From AP-15 sp035509615 (GTDB lineage: Bacteria; Pseudomonadota; Alphaproteobacteria; ATCC43930; CGMCC-115725): 64,000 nt of DNA. Shown piece by piece: positions 52,502 through 61,622 of this stretch; the stretch's first letter is position 1, and each line of letters opens with the position of its first letter. The stretch is taken from the NCBI GenBank assembly GCA_035509615.1, contig DATJLK010000016.1:44850-108849 (forward strand). The letters are read 5' to 3'. The notes under the pieces are model-generated. The model saw only the letters and a program-made list of their open reading frames with translations. It ran no database searches and was not told the origin of the DNA. The position numbers were made by a program, and so were the translations under genes.

Positions 52502-53644
52502 CTAGCTTGCGGCCTTCGCCGATCGCGGCGGCAGGATCTTGACCCGGGCCCCGTCCGTCAGCCGGTATTGGCCTTCGACGACGACGCGTTCGCCAGGCGA
52601 GAGCCCTTTGGTGATGACCGCGATCCCGTCCTGCACCGAGGCAACGGTTACCGCCCGGCGTTCCACCGTGTCGTCTGGCTTGATAACATATGCATAATTG
52701 CCGTCTGGCCCTTCCTGCACGGTTTGGGCGGGGACCGTGGCAACATCGGGGCGGGTCTTCAGGATCACCCGCAGGCTGACGAATTCACCGGGCCACAGGC
52801 GCTCGTCCTGGTTGTCGAACCGCGCCTTCAAGTGGATTGTGCCGGTCGCCTGATCGATCGAATTGTCGATCAAGGTCAGCTTGCCCTCGGACAACAAGGT
52901 GTTGCCGTCGCTGCTATAGGCGAGCACCGCGAGCGGCTTTTTGAGTTGCTCCTGGCGAAGCTGATCCAGCGTATCCTGCGGCAGCGTAAAGCTGACAAAA
53001 ATGGGTTTCAGCTCGGTGATCGTGACCAACGCCGTATTGTCGTTGGCGTGGACGAGATTACCCTTGTCGACGAGCCGAGCGCCGAGGCGTCCATCGATCG
53101 GCGACCGGATGTCGGCATAGCTGAGGTTGAGGGCGGCGCTGTCGATCTGCGCCTGGTCGCCTTTGATCGCCGCTTCGAGCTGGCCGACGAGAGCGACTTG
53201 GTTGTCGTAACTCTGGCGGGTCTGATAACCGGTGCCGAGCAGTTTCGAGTAGCGCTGCAGATCGAGTTCAGCGCCGGCCAGTTGTGCCTGGTCCTTTTGC
53301 TTGGCCGCCTGCGCCTGTTCCAGGGCGTCCTGATACGGGCGCGGATCGATCTGGAAGAGCGGGTCGCCCTCTTTGATCTCCTCGCCTTCCTTGAAGTATA
53401 CCTTGACGATCTGGCCGTCGACGCGGGTCTTTACCGTCACCATGTTGTAGGCCTGAACGGTGCCGATCCCTTGCAGATAAACCGGCACATTCTGCGCAGT
53501 GACGGTGCCGGCGGTGACCGGAACCAAAGGCGCTGACGTCTGAGCGGTGGCGCGTGGTCCATTGCCGCCAAACCCGTGCCACCAAATTATCAGAGCCGCC
53601 GCCAGAAACAGCATCGCGACAGCGCCAATCGCACGCCTTACCAT
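52502..53644 (-). CDS. RND efflux periplasmic adaptor (MdtA-like)
   Basis: A 380-residue membrane fusion protein. An N-terminal hydrophobic anchor (AIGAVAMLFLAAALIIWW) is followed by the first lipoyl-half GTVQAYNMVTVKTRVDGQIV, a helical hairpin rich in Gln and Ala, the second half LSYADIRSPIDGRLGARLVD, and a beta-barrel with GEFVSLRVILKTRPDV. ATG 53644 has GAGG upstream; a TTG six codons earlier is possible. It is the first gene of the operon and links the pump to an outer-membrane channel, which is not encoded here. Confidence 0.93.
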   Translation of the reverse strand: MVRRAIGAVAMLFLAAALIIWWHGFGGNGPRATAQTSAPLVPVTAGTVTAQNVPVYLQGIGTVQAYNMVTVKTRVDGQIVKVYFKEGEEIKEGDPLFQIDPRPYQDALEQAQAAKQKDQAQLAGAELDLQRYSKLLGTGYQTRQSYDNQVALVGQLEAAIKGDQAQIDSAALNLSYADIRSPIDGRLGARLVDKGNLVHANDNTALVTITELKPIFVSFTLPQDTLDQLRQEQLKKPLAVLAYSSDGNTLLSEGKLTLIDNSIDQATGTIHLKARFDNQDERLWPGEFVSLRVILKTRPDVATVPAQTVQEGPDGNYAYVIKPDDTVERRAVTVASVQDGIAVITKGLSPGERVVVEGQYRLTDGARVKILPPRSAKAAS

Positions 53645-53874
53645 CAACAGCGCCCTCTTCAAAAAGGTAAGTTAACGCGATCTATCATAGACTATCTCTA
53701 TAGCTTTCATCGTCCTGTGTCCATCCCGGCTTCGGCCGCCATGCGGCGCGCGAAACGCCGCACCACAACGAATTGCCCAGCAAGATCCGTGCCTGCGGGA
53801 TCGGGCACCGGCAAAATCTGCTATTGTTTGGCCAGCACCTACCCGGGTCAGCAGCGTGGGGTCAATGGCCTCGG

Positions 53875-54072
53875 TCAGCGATCCAACGGCAGCTCGATCG
53901 GCGCGCAGTTGGTGCGGCCGGACATCAGACAGTCCTCAAGACTTGCTTCCTTGCCGAGGTCACGCACCAGCACCACCCCAGCAATCGCAAGCGACAGGAC
54001 CAGCGCCAAGCCCATCAGGGCCGCCGTCCGCCGGTCGTCACCTTCACGATCGTGTTCGTATCGATTGCGCAT
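53875..54072 (-). CDS. Small single-pass membrane protein, conserved
   Basis: A 65-residue protein: a charged N-terminus (MRNRYEHDREGDDRR), one transmembrane segment at about 17-37 (ALMGLALVLSLAIAGVVLVR) and a short tail with LEDCLMSGRTNCAP. The pattern DCLMSGRxNCAP with two Cys recalls short conserved alphaproteobacterial proteins. The topology suggests a periplasmic tail whose cysteines could be redox active, notable since the next gene in the same direction upstream is an ScsB-like thiol reductase. Function unknown. The ATG at 54072 is chosen over an upstream ATG because the extension is not conserved in character. Confidence 0.6.
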   Translation of the reverse strand: MRNRYEHDREGDDRRTAALMGLALVLSLAIAGVVLVRDLGKEASLEDCLMSGRTNCAPIELPLDR

Positions 54073-54250
54073 CGGTCCACCGCCGCAACGATCCGCACCC
54101 GAAGTTCCGTCGCTCGCGCGATGAACCCGGATCGGCACCACGGCGAGCGTGCCACCGATCTCCGCGATCGACGACTCTTCCGATGAAACCGATATACCAC
54201 AACGCGATGGCCGACAACCGCGTTGACGGCGCCGGTGGAACGGGGCGGCG

Positions 54251-56338
54251 CTAGCCGCGCGCCCCGGCCTGGTCGAGCGCCCGCTCCACGGCGCCGGCGG
54301 TCAACAATTCGGGCAACAATTCGCCGTGCGGCCGGCCCGGACCATACACCGCGTTAAACGGGATGCCGTAGCGGCCAAAGCTTTCGAGATAGCGGGTCAA
54401 TGCCGGATCAGGCCGGGTCCAGTCGCCGCGCATCGCAACGACACCCGGCGCGAACAGCCGGCCGGCGACCGGATCACGGTCGAGCACCGCCGCTTCGTTG
54501 ACCTTGCAGGTCAAGCACCAGGCCGCGGTCACGTCGACAAACACGATCTTGCCCTGGCCGACGAGTTGCTGGATCGCGTGCGGGTTAAACGGGTGCCATC
54601 GCCCAGTCATCGCCGCCGTCCTCGGCGCCGCTATGCCGGCAAAAGCCGGATACAGGATTGCCGCGGCGACGAGTGCCACCGCGGCGTTGTTCGCCATCCG
54701 CGACGCCGCGGCCGGGATGACCGCGCGACGCTTCATCGCCAGCACGACGACGAGGGCGGCCAATGCCGCCGCCGCTGTCAGCGCCACCGGCGTGCCGGAA
54801 AGCGCCGCCAGGACAAAAAGCAGCCAAATAGCGGTTCCGGCCAGAGCGAGCCCCAGGATTATACGAACCGCATGCATCCACCACCCCGGCCGCGGCAGCA
54901 GCCGGACCACCTGCGGGAACGCCGCGACCGCCAGATACGGGACCGCCATCCCGATGCCCAGAGCGGCAAATACGATCGCGATCTCGGCCGGCCCCTGCGC
55001 CAGGGCAAAGCCGATTGCGGTGCCGACAAACGGCGCCGAACACGGGGTCGCGAGCAGGGTGGCAAATGCACCCGTCAGGAACGCATCGCCGTACGGCGTG
55101 GCGGCGCGAATCTCGGCCGCCGCCTCGTAAGCAAAGCGCGGCAACAGGATCGGCAGCCAACCCCAGAGGCTCGCGGCGAACAGCGTCGTGACCGCCGCCA
55201 TCGCCGCGATGAACCACGGCCATTGGAACTGGATGCCCCAGCCGATCGCCGCCCCCGATGCCTTCAATCCGATCAACACCGCGGCGATCAGGCCGAACGA
55301 AGCAATCACCCCCAGCGCCGTCATCAGCAGGCCAAACCGCACCCGCCGCCGCTCGGCTCCGGCATGGCTCGCCACCGCCAGCAATTTGAGCGACAAGACC
55401 GGGAGCACGCACGGCATCGCATTCAGGATCAGGCCGCCGAGCAGGGCGACGGCGAGCATCGGCAACAGCCGACCACGGTCGATCGGTGGCAGGGCGAGCC
55501 GGGGCGTCGCGGTGAATTGCGCAGCCCGGGCGCCGTCGACCATCGTCAGGGTCAGGGGTTTGCCGACGACCTGCGTGGTCGCGGCATCGCGGATCGGTAC
55601 CCTCAGCACCGCCATATGCCCGGATTGCGACAGCGCCACCTCGGGTCGGCCGGGTGAGCCCTCGGCGAGCCCCTCGACAAACAGATCGGGGGCGGCAAAC
55701 GGCACGCCCGCGCTGTGCAGCCCGATGATGAGTTCGGTTTGGCGGCCATCTGCCGCGGCATTGGCCGAGACAAGGCTGATTCCGGCCATGGCCGGCGAGC
55801 GCGGGACCCGGCCGCGCGCCGCGACAATCAGCGGGGCTTGCGCCGATGGCACCGCCGGACCCGACGGCAGGGTCAGATCGAGCCTTGCCGAGTAGGGAAC
55901 GCAGATGTTGGCGCAAGCGGCCCAGCCGATCTGGGCATGCAGGTCAAGCGGTTGCCCGGGCTGCGCCGGGGTCAGTGCGATCGGCAATACGACATGGTTG
56001 CGGTAGCCGGCGGTCTCAAAACCCTGCAGCGAATAGCGCGCCGGCGCGGGCCAGGCCATCGTCGCCTGCTTGAGGTTGGTCGAGCCGGTCCAGTCGATGG
56101 CCGGCGGCACTCCGGCATCGCCCGGGGTGCGCCAATAGGCATGCCAGCCGGGGGCCAGCCGGATTTCGAGACCGGCCTCGACCGCCCTTGCCGAGCCGAC
56201 GGCGTCGGTCGCTGTGATCAGCCGCGCCGCGGCGTGATCATCCCCGACCCACGCCGTCGCCGCCGCATCCGCCGCTCGCGGCATCCACAGCAGCAGAGCC
56301 GCCGCCACCCACCCGCTGGCAAACCACGAGCGCCGCAA
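54251..56338 (-). CDS. ScsB/DsbD-like membrane thiol-disulfide reductase
   Basis: A 695-residue protein that carries electrons across the inner membrane to periplasmic thiol proteins. Signal peptide (about 1-26, cleavage near ADA), periplasmic domain with Cys142 and Cys146 in ACANICVPY, a membrane domain of eight or so helices with the paired Cys310 (NAMPCVLPVLSLKLL) and Cys433 (LLATPCSAPFVG), and a C-terminal thioredoxin domain with Cys608 and Cys611 in AAWCLTCKVNE. The start is TTG 56338, backed by GGAGGT at 56345-56350. It resembles ScsB more than DsbD in its N-terminal domain. Confidence 0.9.
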   Translation of the reverse strand: MRRSWFASGWVAAALLLWMPRAADAAATAWVGDDHAAARLITATDAVGSARAVEAGLEIRLAPGWHAYWRTPGDAGVPPAIDWTGSTNLKQATMAWPAPARYSLQGFETAGYRNHVVLPIALTPAQPGQPLDLHAQIGWAACANICVPYSARLDLTLPSGPAVPSAQAPLIVAARGRVPRSPAMAGISLVSANAAADGRQTELIIGLHSAGVPFAAPDLFVEGLAEGSPGRPEVALSQSGHMAVLRVPIRDAATTQVVGKPLTLTMVDGARAAQFTATPRLALPPIDRGRLLPMLAVALLGGLILNAMPCVLPVLSLKLLAVASHAGAERRRVRFGLLMTALGVIASFGLIAAVLIGLKASGAAIGWGIQFQWPWFIAAMAAVTTLFAASLWGWLPILLPRFAYEAAAEIRAATPYGDAFLTGAFATLLATPCSAPFVGTAIGFALAQGPAEIAIVFAALGIGMAVPYLAVAAFPQVVRLLPRPGWWMHAVRIILGLALAGTAIWLLFVLAALSGTPVALTAAAALAALVVVLAMKRRAVIPAAASRMANNAAVALVAAAILYPAFAGIAAPRTAAMTGRWHPFNPHAIQQLVGQGKIVFVDVTAAWCLTCKVNEAAVLDRDPVAGRLFAPGVVAMRGDWTRPDPALTRYLESFGRYGIPFNAVYGPGRPHGELLPELLTAGAVERALDQAGARG

Positions 56339-56685
56339 TTAGGGACCTCCGCCTGCTATCCGGTCGATAGAGATGTCAGCCGATTGCGGCGCAGGCAAGG
56401 CCGACGGCGACGGCCGAGCTGTGGCGCTTTCGACCGTGGGGTTGCAGCCACGACGACCCTGCGACGGTCTTGGAAGCCGGAACCGGCGGAGTCGGCGCAC
56501 TGTACGATCGTTCCGGGACGTGAAGCGGGCGGCGGCCGCATTCTCAGCCTTCCCGTCCGGGCCGGCCGCCTCGGCCAGCGCGGCGCCCGCAGCTGCAGCA
56601 GCGTCACGACGGTTGTCGGCCTCGTTGCGGGCACCCTGCGCTCTGCGCTATTGAGCGGCAGCCTCGCCGCAAAGGATTATCGCAT
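56339..56685. other. Divergent intergenic region, nothing recognised
   Basis: 347 bases between the ScsB-like and CoA-transferase genes, read divergently. It should hold both promoters. Apart from the two ribosome binding sites at its ends I see no repeat, clear promoter or coding frame. Confidence 0.4.
56345..56350 (-). promoter_or_regulatory. Ribosome binding site fixing a TTG start
   Basis: GGAGGT on the minus strand, six bases before TTG 56338. It fixes the non-ATG start of the ScsB-like gene, since no in-frame ATG lies ahead of the signal peptide. Confidence 0.65.
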
Positions 56686-57837
56686 ATGGCGCAGAACGGG
56701 CCGTTATCCGGCATCACCATCGTCGATCTGTCCCGCATCCTGGCGGGGCCCTATTGCACCTTGCTGATGGCCGAGCTCGGGGCGCGGGTCATCAAAGTCG
56801 AGCCGCCGCGCCAAGGCGACGATGCCCGCCACTACGGGCCGTTCCGGAACGGCAAGTCGGCTTATTTTTCGTCGGTCAATCGCGGCAAGGAGTCGATCGC
56901 GCTCGATCTCAAATCGCCGCAAGGCCGCGACATTTTCGAGCGGCTGTTGGACAAGGCCGATGCAATGGTCGAGAACTTTCGGCCAGGCACGATGGAAAAG
57001 CTCGGCTATGGCTGGGAAACGCTGCATCCGCGTTATCCGCGCCTTGTCTATGCCGCGGCCTCCGGCTTTGGCCATACCGGACCCTATTCGCATTACCCGG
57101 CCTACGACATGGTCGTGCAGGGTCTGGGCGGCGTGATGAGCATCACCGGTCATCCCGGCATGCCGCTGACGCGCATCGGGACCTCGATCGGCGATCTCGG
57201 CGGCGGCCTGTTTACCGCGATTGCGCTCAACGCCGCCCTGCTGCACCGCGAGCGCACCGGCGAGGCGACAAAAGTCGATGTGTCGCTGTTTGATTGCCAG
57301 CTCGCACTGTTGGAAAACGCGATCGTGCGATACACCAGCACCGGTGAAATCCCCGGACCGATGGGAGCGCGGCATCCCTCGATCACGCCGTTCGAAGCTT
57401 TTGCCACCGGCGACGGCAACATCATCATCGCCGCCGGCAATGACGGTCTCTTTGTCAAGCTGGCACAGGCGCTCGGCCGACCCGATCTCGCCGAGAACCC
57501 GCTGTTCAAGACCAATCCGTTGCGCAATCAGCATCAGGAGGCGTTAAAGGCCGAGATCGAGAGCGTGCTGCGCGCGGCCGACACAGATCATTGGATCGGC
57601 GTTCTCGAAGCGGCTGGCGTGCCGTGCGGTCCTGTCAACAATATCGCGCAAGCGCTCGCCCATCCGCAGACCGCGGCGCGCAACATGCTGGTTGCGGTCG
57701 ACGATCCGACGATGGGCGAGCTCAAACTCGCCGGCAATCCGATGAAGCTGTCAGCCTTTGCCGATCCGCCGAGCCGCGCGCCGGCCCCCGATCTCGACGC
57801 CGATCACGACCGGATCTTGCGCGAATTGGGGCTATGA
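56686..57837 (+). CDS. CaiB/BaiF-family (class III) CoA-transferase
   Basis: A 383-residue CoA-transferase with the interlocked-dimer fold. It starts GITIVDLSRILAGPYCTLLM, has KVEPPRQGDDAR and NRGKESIALDLKSPQGR, and the catalytic aspartate Asp170 in RIGTSIGDLGGGLF. Members move CoA between carboxylic acids, such as formyl/oxalate, carnitine or succinyl-CoA dependent pairs. AAAGGA lies nine bases upstream of the ATG. Its stop overlaps the next start as ATGA, so it heads a three-gene operon. The acid partner is unknown. Confidence 0.92.
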   Translation: MAQNGPLSGITIVDLSRILAGPYCTLLMAELGARVIKVEPPRQGDDARHYGPFRNGKSAYFSSVNRGKESIALDLKSPQGRDIFERLLDKADAMVENFRPGTMEKLGYGWETLHPRYPRLVYAAASGFGHTGPYSHYPAYDMVVQGLGGVMSITGHPGMPLTRIGTSIGDLGGGLFTAIALNAALLHRERTGEATKVDVSLFDCQLALLENAIVRYTSTGEIPGPMGARHPSITPFEAFATGDGNIIIAAGNDGLFVKLAQALGRPDLAENPLFKTNPLRNQHQEALKAEIESVLRAADTDHWIGVLEAAGVPCGPVNNIAQALAHPQTAARNMLVAVDDPTMGELKLAGNPMKLSAFADPPSRAPAPDLDADHDRILRELGL

Positions 57838-60233
57838 TGCGACTGCCCTCCCGTTCGCGCCGTCGCCCGCGCGGGAGGGTCAGGGTGGGGTGCCGCATCG
57901 TTGCCGGACTGGCGGCTCTGTTGCTGGTCGCCGGCGCCGGTGTTTACTCCTATCTTCGCTCGTCATTACCGCAGACCAATGGCCGCATTGTCGTAAACGG
58001 ACTAAAAGCGCCGATCCGCATCGAACGCGACGCCGATGGCGTGCCGACGATCATCGCCGAAAGCGCGGAAGACGCCGCTTTTGGCCTCGGTTTTGTCCAC
58101 GCCCAGGATCGGCTGTTCCAGATGGAGCTGATGCGTCGCTATGCTGCAGGACGCTTGGCCGAGATCTTTGGCGCCGCCGCACTGCCGACCGACAAGCAGA
58201 TGCGGTTACTCGGACTGTATCGCCTGGCCGAGCAGGAAATTCCACTGCTCTCGGCACCGGTGAACCGGGCGTTTTCCGCCTATGCCGCCGGGGTCAACGC
58301 CTTTCTGGCCTCGCGTCACGGCGCCCTGCCGCCCGAATTCCTGCTGCTGCGGTTTTCGCCCGAGCCCTGGCGCGAAGCCGACAGCCTCGCCTGGGGCAAG
58401 CTGATGGCGCTGCAGATCAGCGGCAATTATCGCGGCGAGTTGCAGCGGGCCCAGATGGCGCGCACGATTTCACCGGCCGATCTTGCTTTTCTCTATCCCG
58501 GATACCCAAAGGACGGACCCGTAACCCTGGCGGCGATGCGGCCGATCTATGATCGGCTTGGGCTGGGTGACCTGCTCGACGTCCTGCCCCCAACCGTCGG
58601 ACCGCGTTACGATTCGAACAACTGGGTTGTCGACGGCAGGCACAGCGCGAGCGGCAAGCCGCTCCTCGCCAACGATCCGCACCTCGATCTGGGAGCGCCT
58701 GGTCCCTGGTTTCTCGCCCGCATGAAAACTCCCGGCAGCGACATTGCCGGGGCCACGGCCGCCGGTGTTCCGCTGGTCGTGATCGGCCATAACAGCCACA
58801 TTGCCTGGGGGTTTACGACAACGACCGCCGATGTCGAGGACCTGTTCATCGAAAAGATCGATCCGGCAGACCCGGGCCGTTATCTGACGCCCGACGGCAG
58901 CGCCCCGTTCGTCACCCGGCGCGAGACGATCCGGGTGCGCGATGCAGCGCCGATCGACTTTACCGTCCGCACCACCCGTCATGGGCCGGTGCTGTCGGAC
59001 GTGCTGCCCCCAGGGGCAGCCGATCCCGGCTATGTTCTGGCGCTCTGCGCGACCTTCCTTCTGCCCGGCGATCGCAGCGCCCAGGCGCTGTGGGAGGCCA
59101 ACCGCGCCGTGAACTGGCCGAGCTTCAAAAGCGCCTGGCGGAATTTTGTCGCACCCATGCAGAACACGGTCTATGCCGATGACCGCGGCACGATCGGGTT
59201 TATCGCGCCCGGGCTGGTGCCGATCCGCAAAAACGGCAACGGCTGGATGCCGGTCCCGGGCTGGACCGGCGAATACGATTGGGACGGCTTTATTCCGTTT
59301 GACGAACTGCCGAGTGGCGTCAACCCGTCATCCGGCCGCTTTGTCAGCGCCAACAACCGGATCGTGCCCGACAGCTATCCCTATTTCATCAGCCGCGACT
59401 GGGATTTGCCGGACCGTGCGGAGCGCATCAACGCATTGCTCGATGCGACCCCGGTGCAGACCCCGGCATCGAGTGCCACAATCCAGGGCGACACGCTGTC
59501 CTTGATGGCCAAGCAGTTGGTGCCGGTCCTGACCCGGATCACGCCAACCGACCCGGCCGAAAAAGCGGCGGTCGAATTGTTACGGCATTGGGATTTCCAC
59601 ATGGATCGCGACCGGCCGGCGCCGCTGCTATTCACCGCCTGGCTGCGCCAGTTCAGTCGCGCGGTGTTGTTTGGCCGGTTTGGCGATGCCGTGGCGGGAT
59701 ACTGGGGTTTGCGCCCGGATGTCATTGAAGCGGTATTGACCCAGCGGCCGGAATGGTGCGATGACCCGAGGCATCCGGGAACAGAGAACTGTTCGAGCCG
59801 GCTGGCGCAGTCGCTTTCGGCCGCACTTGCCGAGCTTCGCGGCGCCTATGGCAGCGACATGGCCAAATGGAAATGGGGGCAGGCGCATGCCGCGGTCTTT
59901 GCCAACCCGGTATTCGGCCGGATCCCGCTCTTGGCCGATTGGTTCGACCCATCGATCGCGACCGGCGGAGCAATGGACACGGTCGATCACGCGCCAAGCA
60001 CGGTTCGGGATGACCTGCATCCGTTCAGGCAGACCTTTGGCGCCAGCTTGCGGATCGTCACCGATCTCGCCTCGCCTGAGGAGTCGCGGATGATCATCGC
60101 CCCCGGTCAGTCGGGCAACCCGCTGTCGCACCATTACGCCGATCTCGCACAACGCTGGCGCGATTTTGAATTGCTTGTCCCCGGCCGTGCCGCCGCCGTT
60201 GCCACCCTTGATCTCGTCCCGGCGAATGAGTGA
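57834..60233 (+). CDS. Penicillin acylase family Ntn-hydrolase
   Basis: A 799-residue amidohydrolase that self-cleaves into alpha and beta chains. A basic N-terminus and a hydrophobic segment (about 21-40, AGLAALLLVAGAGVYSYL) suggest export or a membrane anchor. The alpha part shows DADGVPTIIAESAEDAAFGLGFVHAQDR in pieces. The new beta N-terminus is Ser261 in SNNWVVDG, but the residue before it is Asp, where Gly is common. Other marks: NDPHLDLGAPG, NAHIAWG-like HNSHIAWGFT and SHHYADLAQRW. Relatives cleave beta-lactam side chains or acyl-homoserine lactones. The ATG overlaps the CoA-transferase stop. Confidence 0.9.
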   Translation: MMRLPSRSRRRPRGRVRVGCRIVAGLAALLLVAGAGVYSYLRSSLPQTNGRIVVNGLKAPIRIERDADGVPTIIAESAEDAAFGLGFVHAQDRLFQMELMRRYAAGRLAEIFGAAALPTDKQMRLLGLYRLAEQEIPLLSAPVNRAFSAYAAGVNAFLASRHGALPPEFLLLRFSPEPWREADSLAWGKLMALQISGNYRGELQRAQMARTISPADLAFLYPGYPKDGPVTLAAMRPIYDRLGLGDLLDVLPPTVGPRYDSNNWVVDGRHSASGKPLLANDPHLDLGAPGPWFLARMKTPGSDIAGATAAGVPLVVIGHNSHIAWGFTTTTADVEDLFIEKIDPADPGRYLTPDGSAPFVTRRETIRVRDAAPIDFTVRTTRHGPVLSDVLPPGAADPGYVLALCATFLLPGDRSAQALWEANRAVNWPSFKSAWRNFVAPMQNTVYADDRGTIGFIAPGLVPIRKNGNGWMPVPGWTGEYDWDGFIPFDELPSGVNPSSGRFVSANNRIVPDSYPYFISRDWDLPDRAERINALLDATPVQTPASSATIQGDTLSLMAKQLVPVLTRITPTDPAEKAAVELLRHWDFHMDRDRPAPLLFTAWLRQFSRAVLFGRFGDAVAGYWGLRPDVIEAVLTQRPEWCDDPRHPGTENCSSRLAQSLSAALAELRGAYGSDMAKWKWGQAHAAVFANPVFGRIPLLADWFDPSIATGGAMDTVDHAPSTVRDDLHPFRQTFGASLRIVTDLASPEESRMIIAPGQSGNPLSHHYADLAQRWRDFELLVPGRAAAVATLDLVPANE

Positions 60234-61470
60234 TCTGCCGGTAACGATTGCCGACATCCGCAGAGCGGCGACGGCGATTGCCGGTCAGGTTGCGCCGACG
60301 CCGACCGTCGCTGCGCCGGCCTTGTCGGAACGGGTTGGCGCCGAGATCCGTCTGAAGCTCGAAACCCTGCATCGCACCGGCTCGTTCAAGGAGCGCGGCG
60401 CCCTGAACAAGCTGCTGACCCTGGAGCCGGAGCAGCGGCGCGCCGGCGTTGTCGCGATGTCGGCCGGCAATCACGCCCAGGGTGTCGCCTATCATGCGCA
60501 GCGCCTTGGCATCCCGGCGACGATCGTGATGCCGGAAGGCACGCCCTTTACCAAGATCGACCGGACCGAGGCGTTTGGCGCCGCGGTCGTGCTCAAGGGC
60601 GACAGCCTCGCGGCCGCAGCCATGGCGGCGCATGCTCTCGCCCGCGAGCGGGGCCTGAGTTTTGTTCATCCGTATGATGACCCGGCCGTCATCGCCGGAC
60701 AGGGAACGATCGCGCTTGAACTCCTCGCCGATGAACCGGATCTCGATACCGTCGTCGTTCCGATCGGCGGCGGCGGCCTGATCTCCGGCATCGCGGTGGC
60801 GATCAAGGCGTTAGCGCCTGCGATCGAGATCATCGGCGTGCAGTCGACCCTCTATCCATCGATGTACCGGCTGATGCGCGGCGAGGACCCGGGGCCGCCG
60901 GCCGAGCCGATGACTCTGGCCGAGGGGATTGCCGTCAAGGAGCCAGGCCAGGTGACGCGCCGCATCGTCAAGGCGCTCGTTTCCGATATCCTGCTGGTTG
61001 GCGAGGTGATGCTCGAAACCGCGGTCGAAGCCTTGCTCGAAAACCACAGGTTGGTGGTCGAGGGCGCCGGAGCCAGCGGGGTCGCCGCGCTGCTTGCTGC
61101 TCCCCGGCGCTTTGCCGGCAGACGGGTCGCTATCGTCGTCAGCGGCGGCAATATCGATAGCCGGCTATTGGCCTCGATCTTGATGCGTGGGCTGGTGCGC
61201 GGCGGCCGCCTAGTGCGGTTGCGCGCCGAGTTGCCCGATGTGCCGGGTGCGCTGGCCCGCGTCTCGGGGATCATCGGCAAGCATGCCGGCAACATCGTCG
61301 AGGTCCATCATCAGCGGCTGTTTCACGACACCTCGGTCAAGCGCGCCGAACTCGACGTGGTTGTCGAAACCCAGAACCGGCGCCATGTCGAAATCCTGAT
61401 TGCCGCTCTCAATCAGGCGGGTTTCCCGACCCGCCTGCTGCTTGCCGAAGCCGCCGACGACCCGGAATAG
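60226..61470 (+). CDS. ilvA: Threonine ammonia-lyase with C-terminal ACT domain
   Basis: A 414-residue PLP enzyme that deaminates threonine to 2-oxobutanoate. The cofactor lysine is Lys55 in TGSFKERGALN; the phosphate loop appears as SAGNHAQGVAYHA, and the glycine loop as VVPIGGGGLISG. The last 80 or so residues form an ACT-type regulatory domain (LRAELPDVPGALARVSGIIG). This is the TdcB/IlvA short form with one ACT domain. The ATG overlaps the acylase gene end by eight bases. Serine dehydratase activity is also common in this group. Confidence 0.93.
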   Translation: MSDLPVTIADIRRAATAIAGQVAPTPTVAAPALSERVGAEIRLKLETLHRTGSFKERGALNKLLTLEPEQRRAGVVAMSAGNHAQGVAYHAQRLGIPATIVMPEGTPFTKIDRTEAFGAAVVLKGDSLAAAAMAAHALARERGLSFVHPYDDPAVIAGQGTIALELLADEPDLDTVVVPIGGGGLISGIAVAIKALAPAIEIIGVQSTLYPSMYRLMRGEDPGPPAEPMTLAEGIAVKEPGQVTRRIVKALVSDILLVGEVMLETAVEALLENHRLVVEGAGASGVAALLAAPRRFAGRRVAIVVSGGNIDSRLLASILMRGLVRGGRLVRLRAELPDVPGALARVSGIIGKHAGNIVEVHHQRLFHDTSVKRAELDVVVETQNRRHVEILIAALNQAGFPTRLLLAEAADDPE

Positions 61471-61477
61471 CGTGCCC

Positions 61478-61495
61478 CGGCTGCTCGGGCAGCCG
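61478..61495. terminator. Hairpin after the threonine ammonia-lyase gene
   Basis: CGGCTGC, loop TCGG, GCAGCCG: a perfect 7-bp stem beginning eight bases past the stop codon, in the gap before the convergent APC permease gene. No T-run follows. Confidence 0.45.
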
Positions 61496-61622
61496 ATGGC
61501 ATCGCCAAGATCGGTTTTGCGGCTACTTGTCGAGGTACACCTTCGCCGGCATCAGTTCAAATTTGCCGTCCTGGAGTATTGGACGCATCGGCTTTCAGCA
61601 CGGCTGAAATCGACCGGGCTCG

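Noticed and set aside
57591..57833. Upstream extension of the penicillin acylase frame inside the CoA-transferase gene
   Set aside because: The extension overlaps a real gene in another frame, and the ATGA overlap at 57834 gives a better start ahead of a hydrophobic segment.
61471..61622. Attenuator or riboswitch around the threonine ammonia-lyase gene
   Set aside because: The gene starts inside the acylase gene, leaving no leader for a riboswitch; the hairpin lies after the stop codon.
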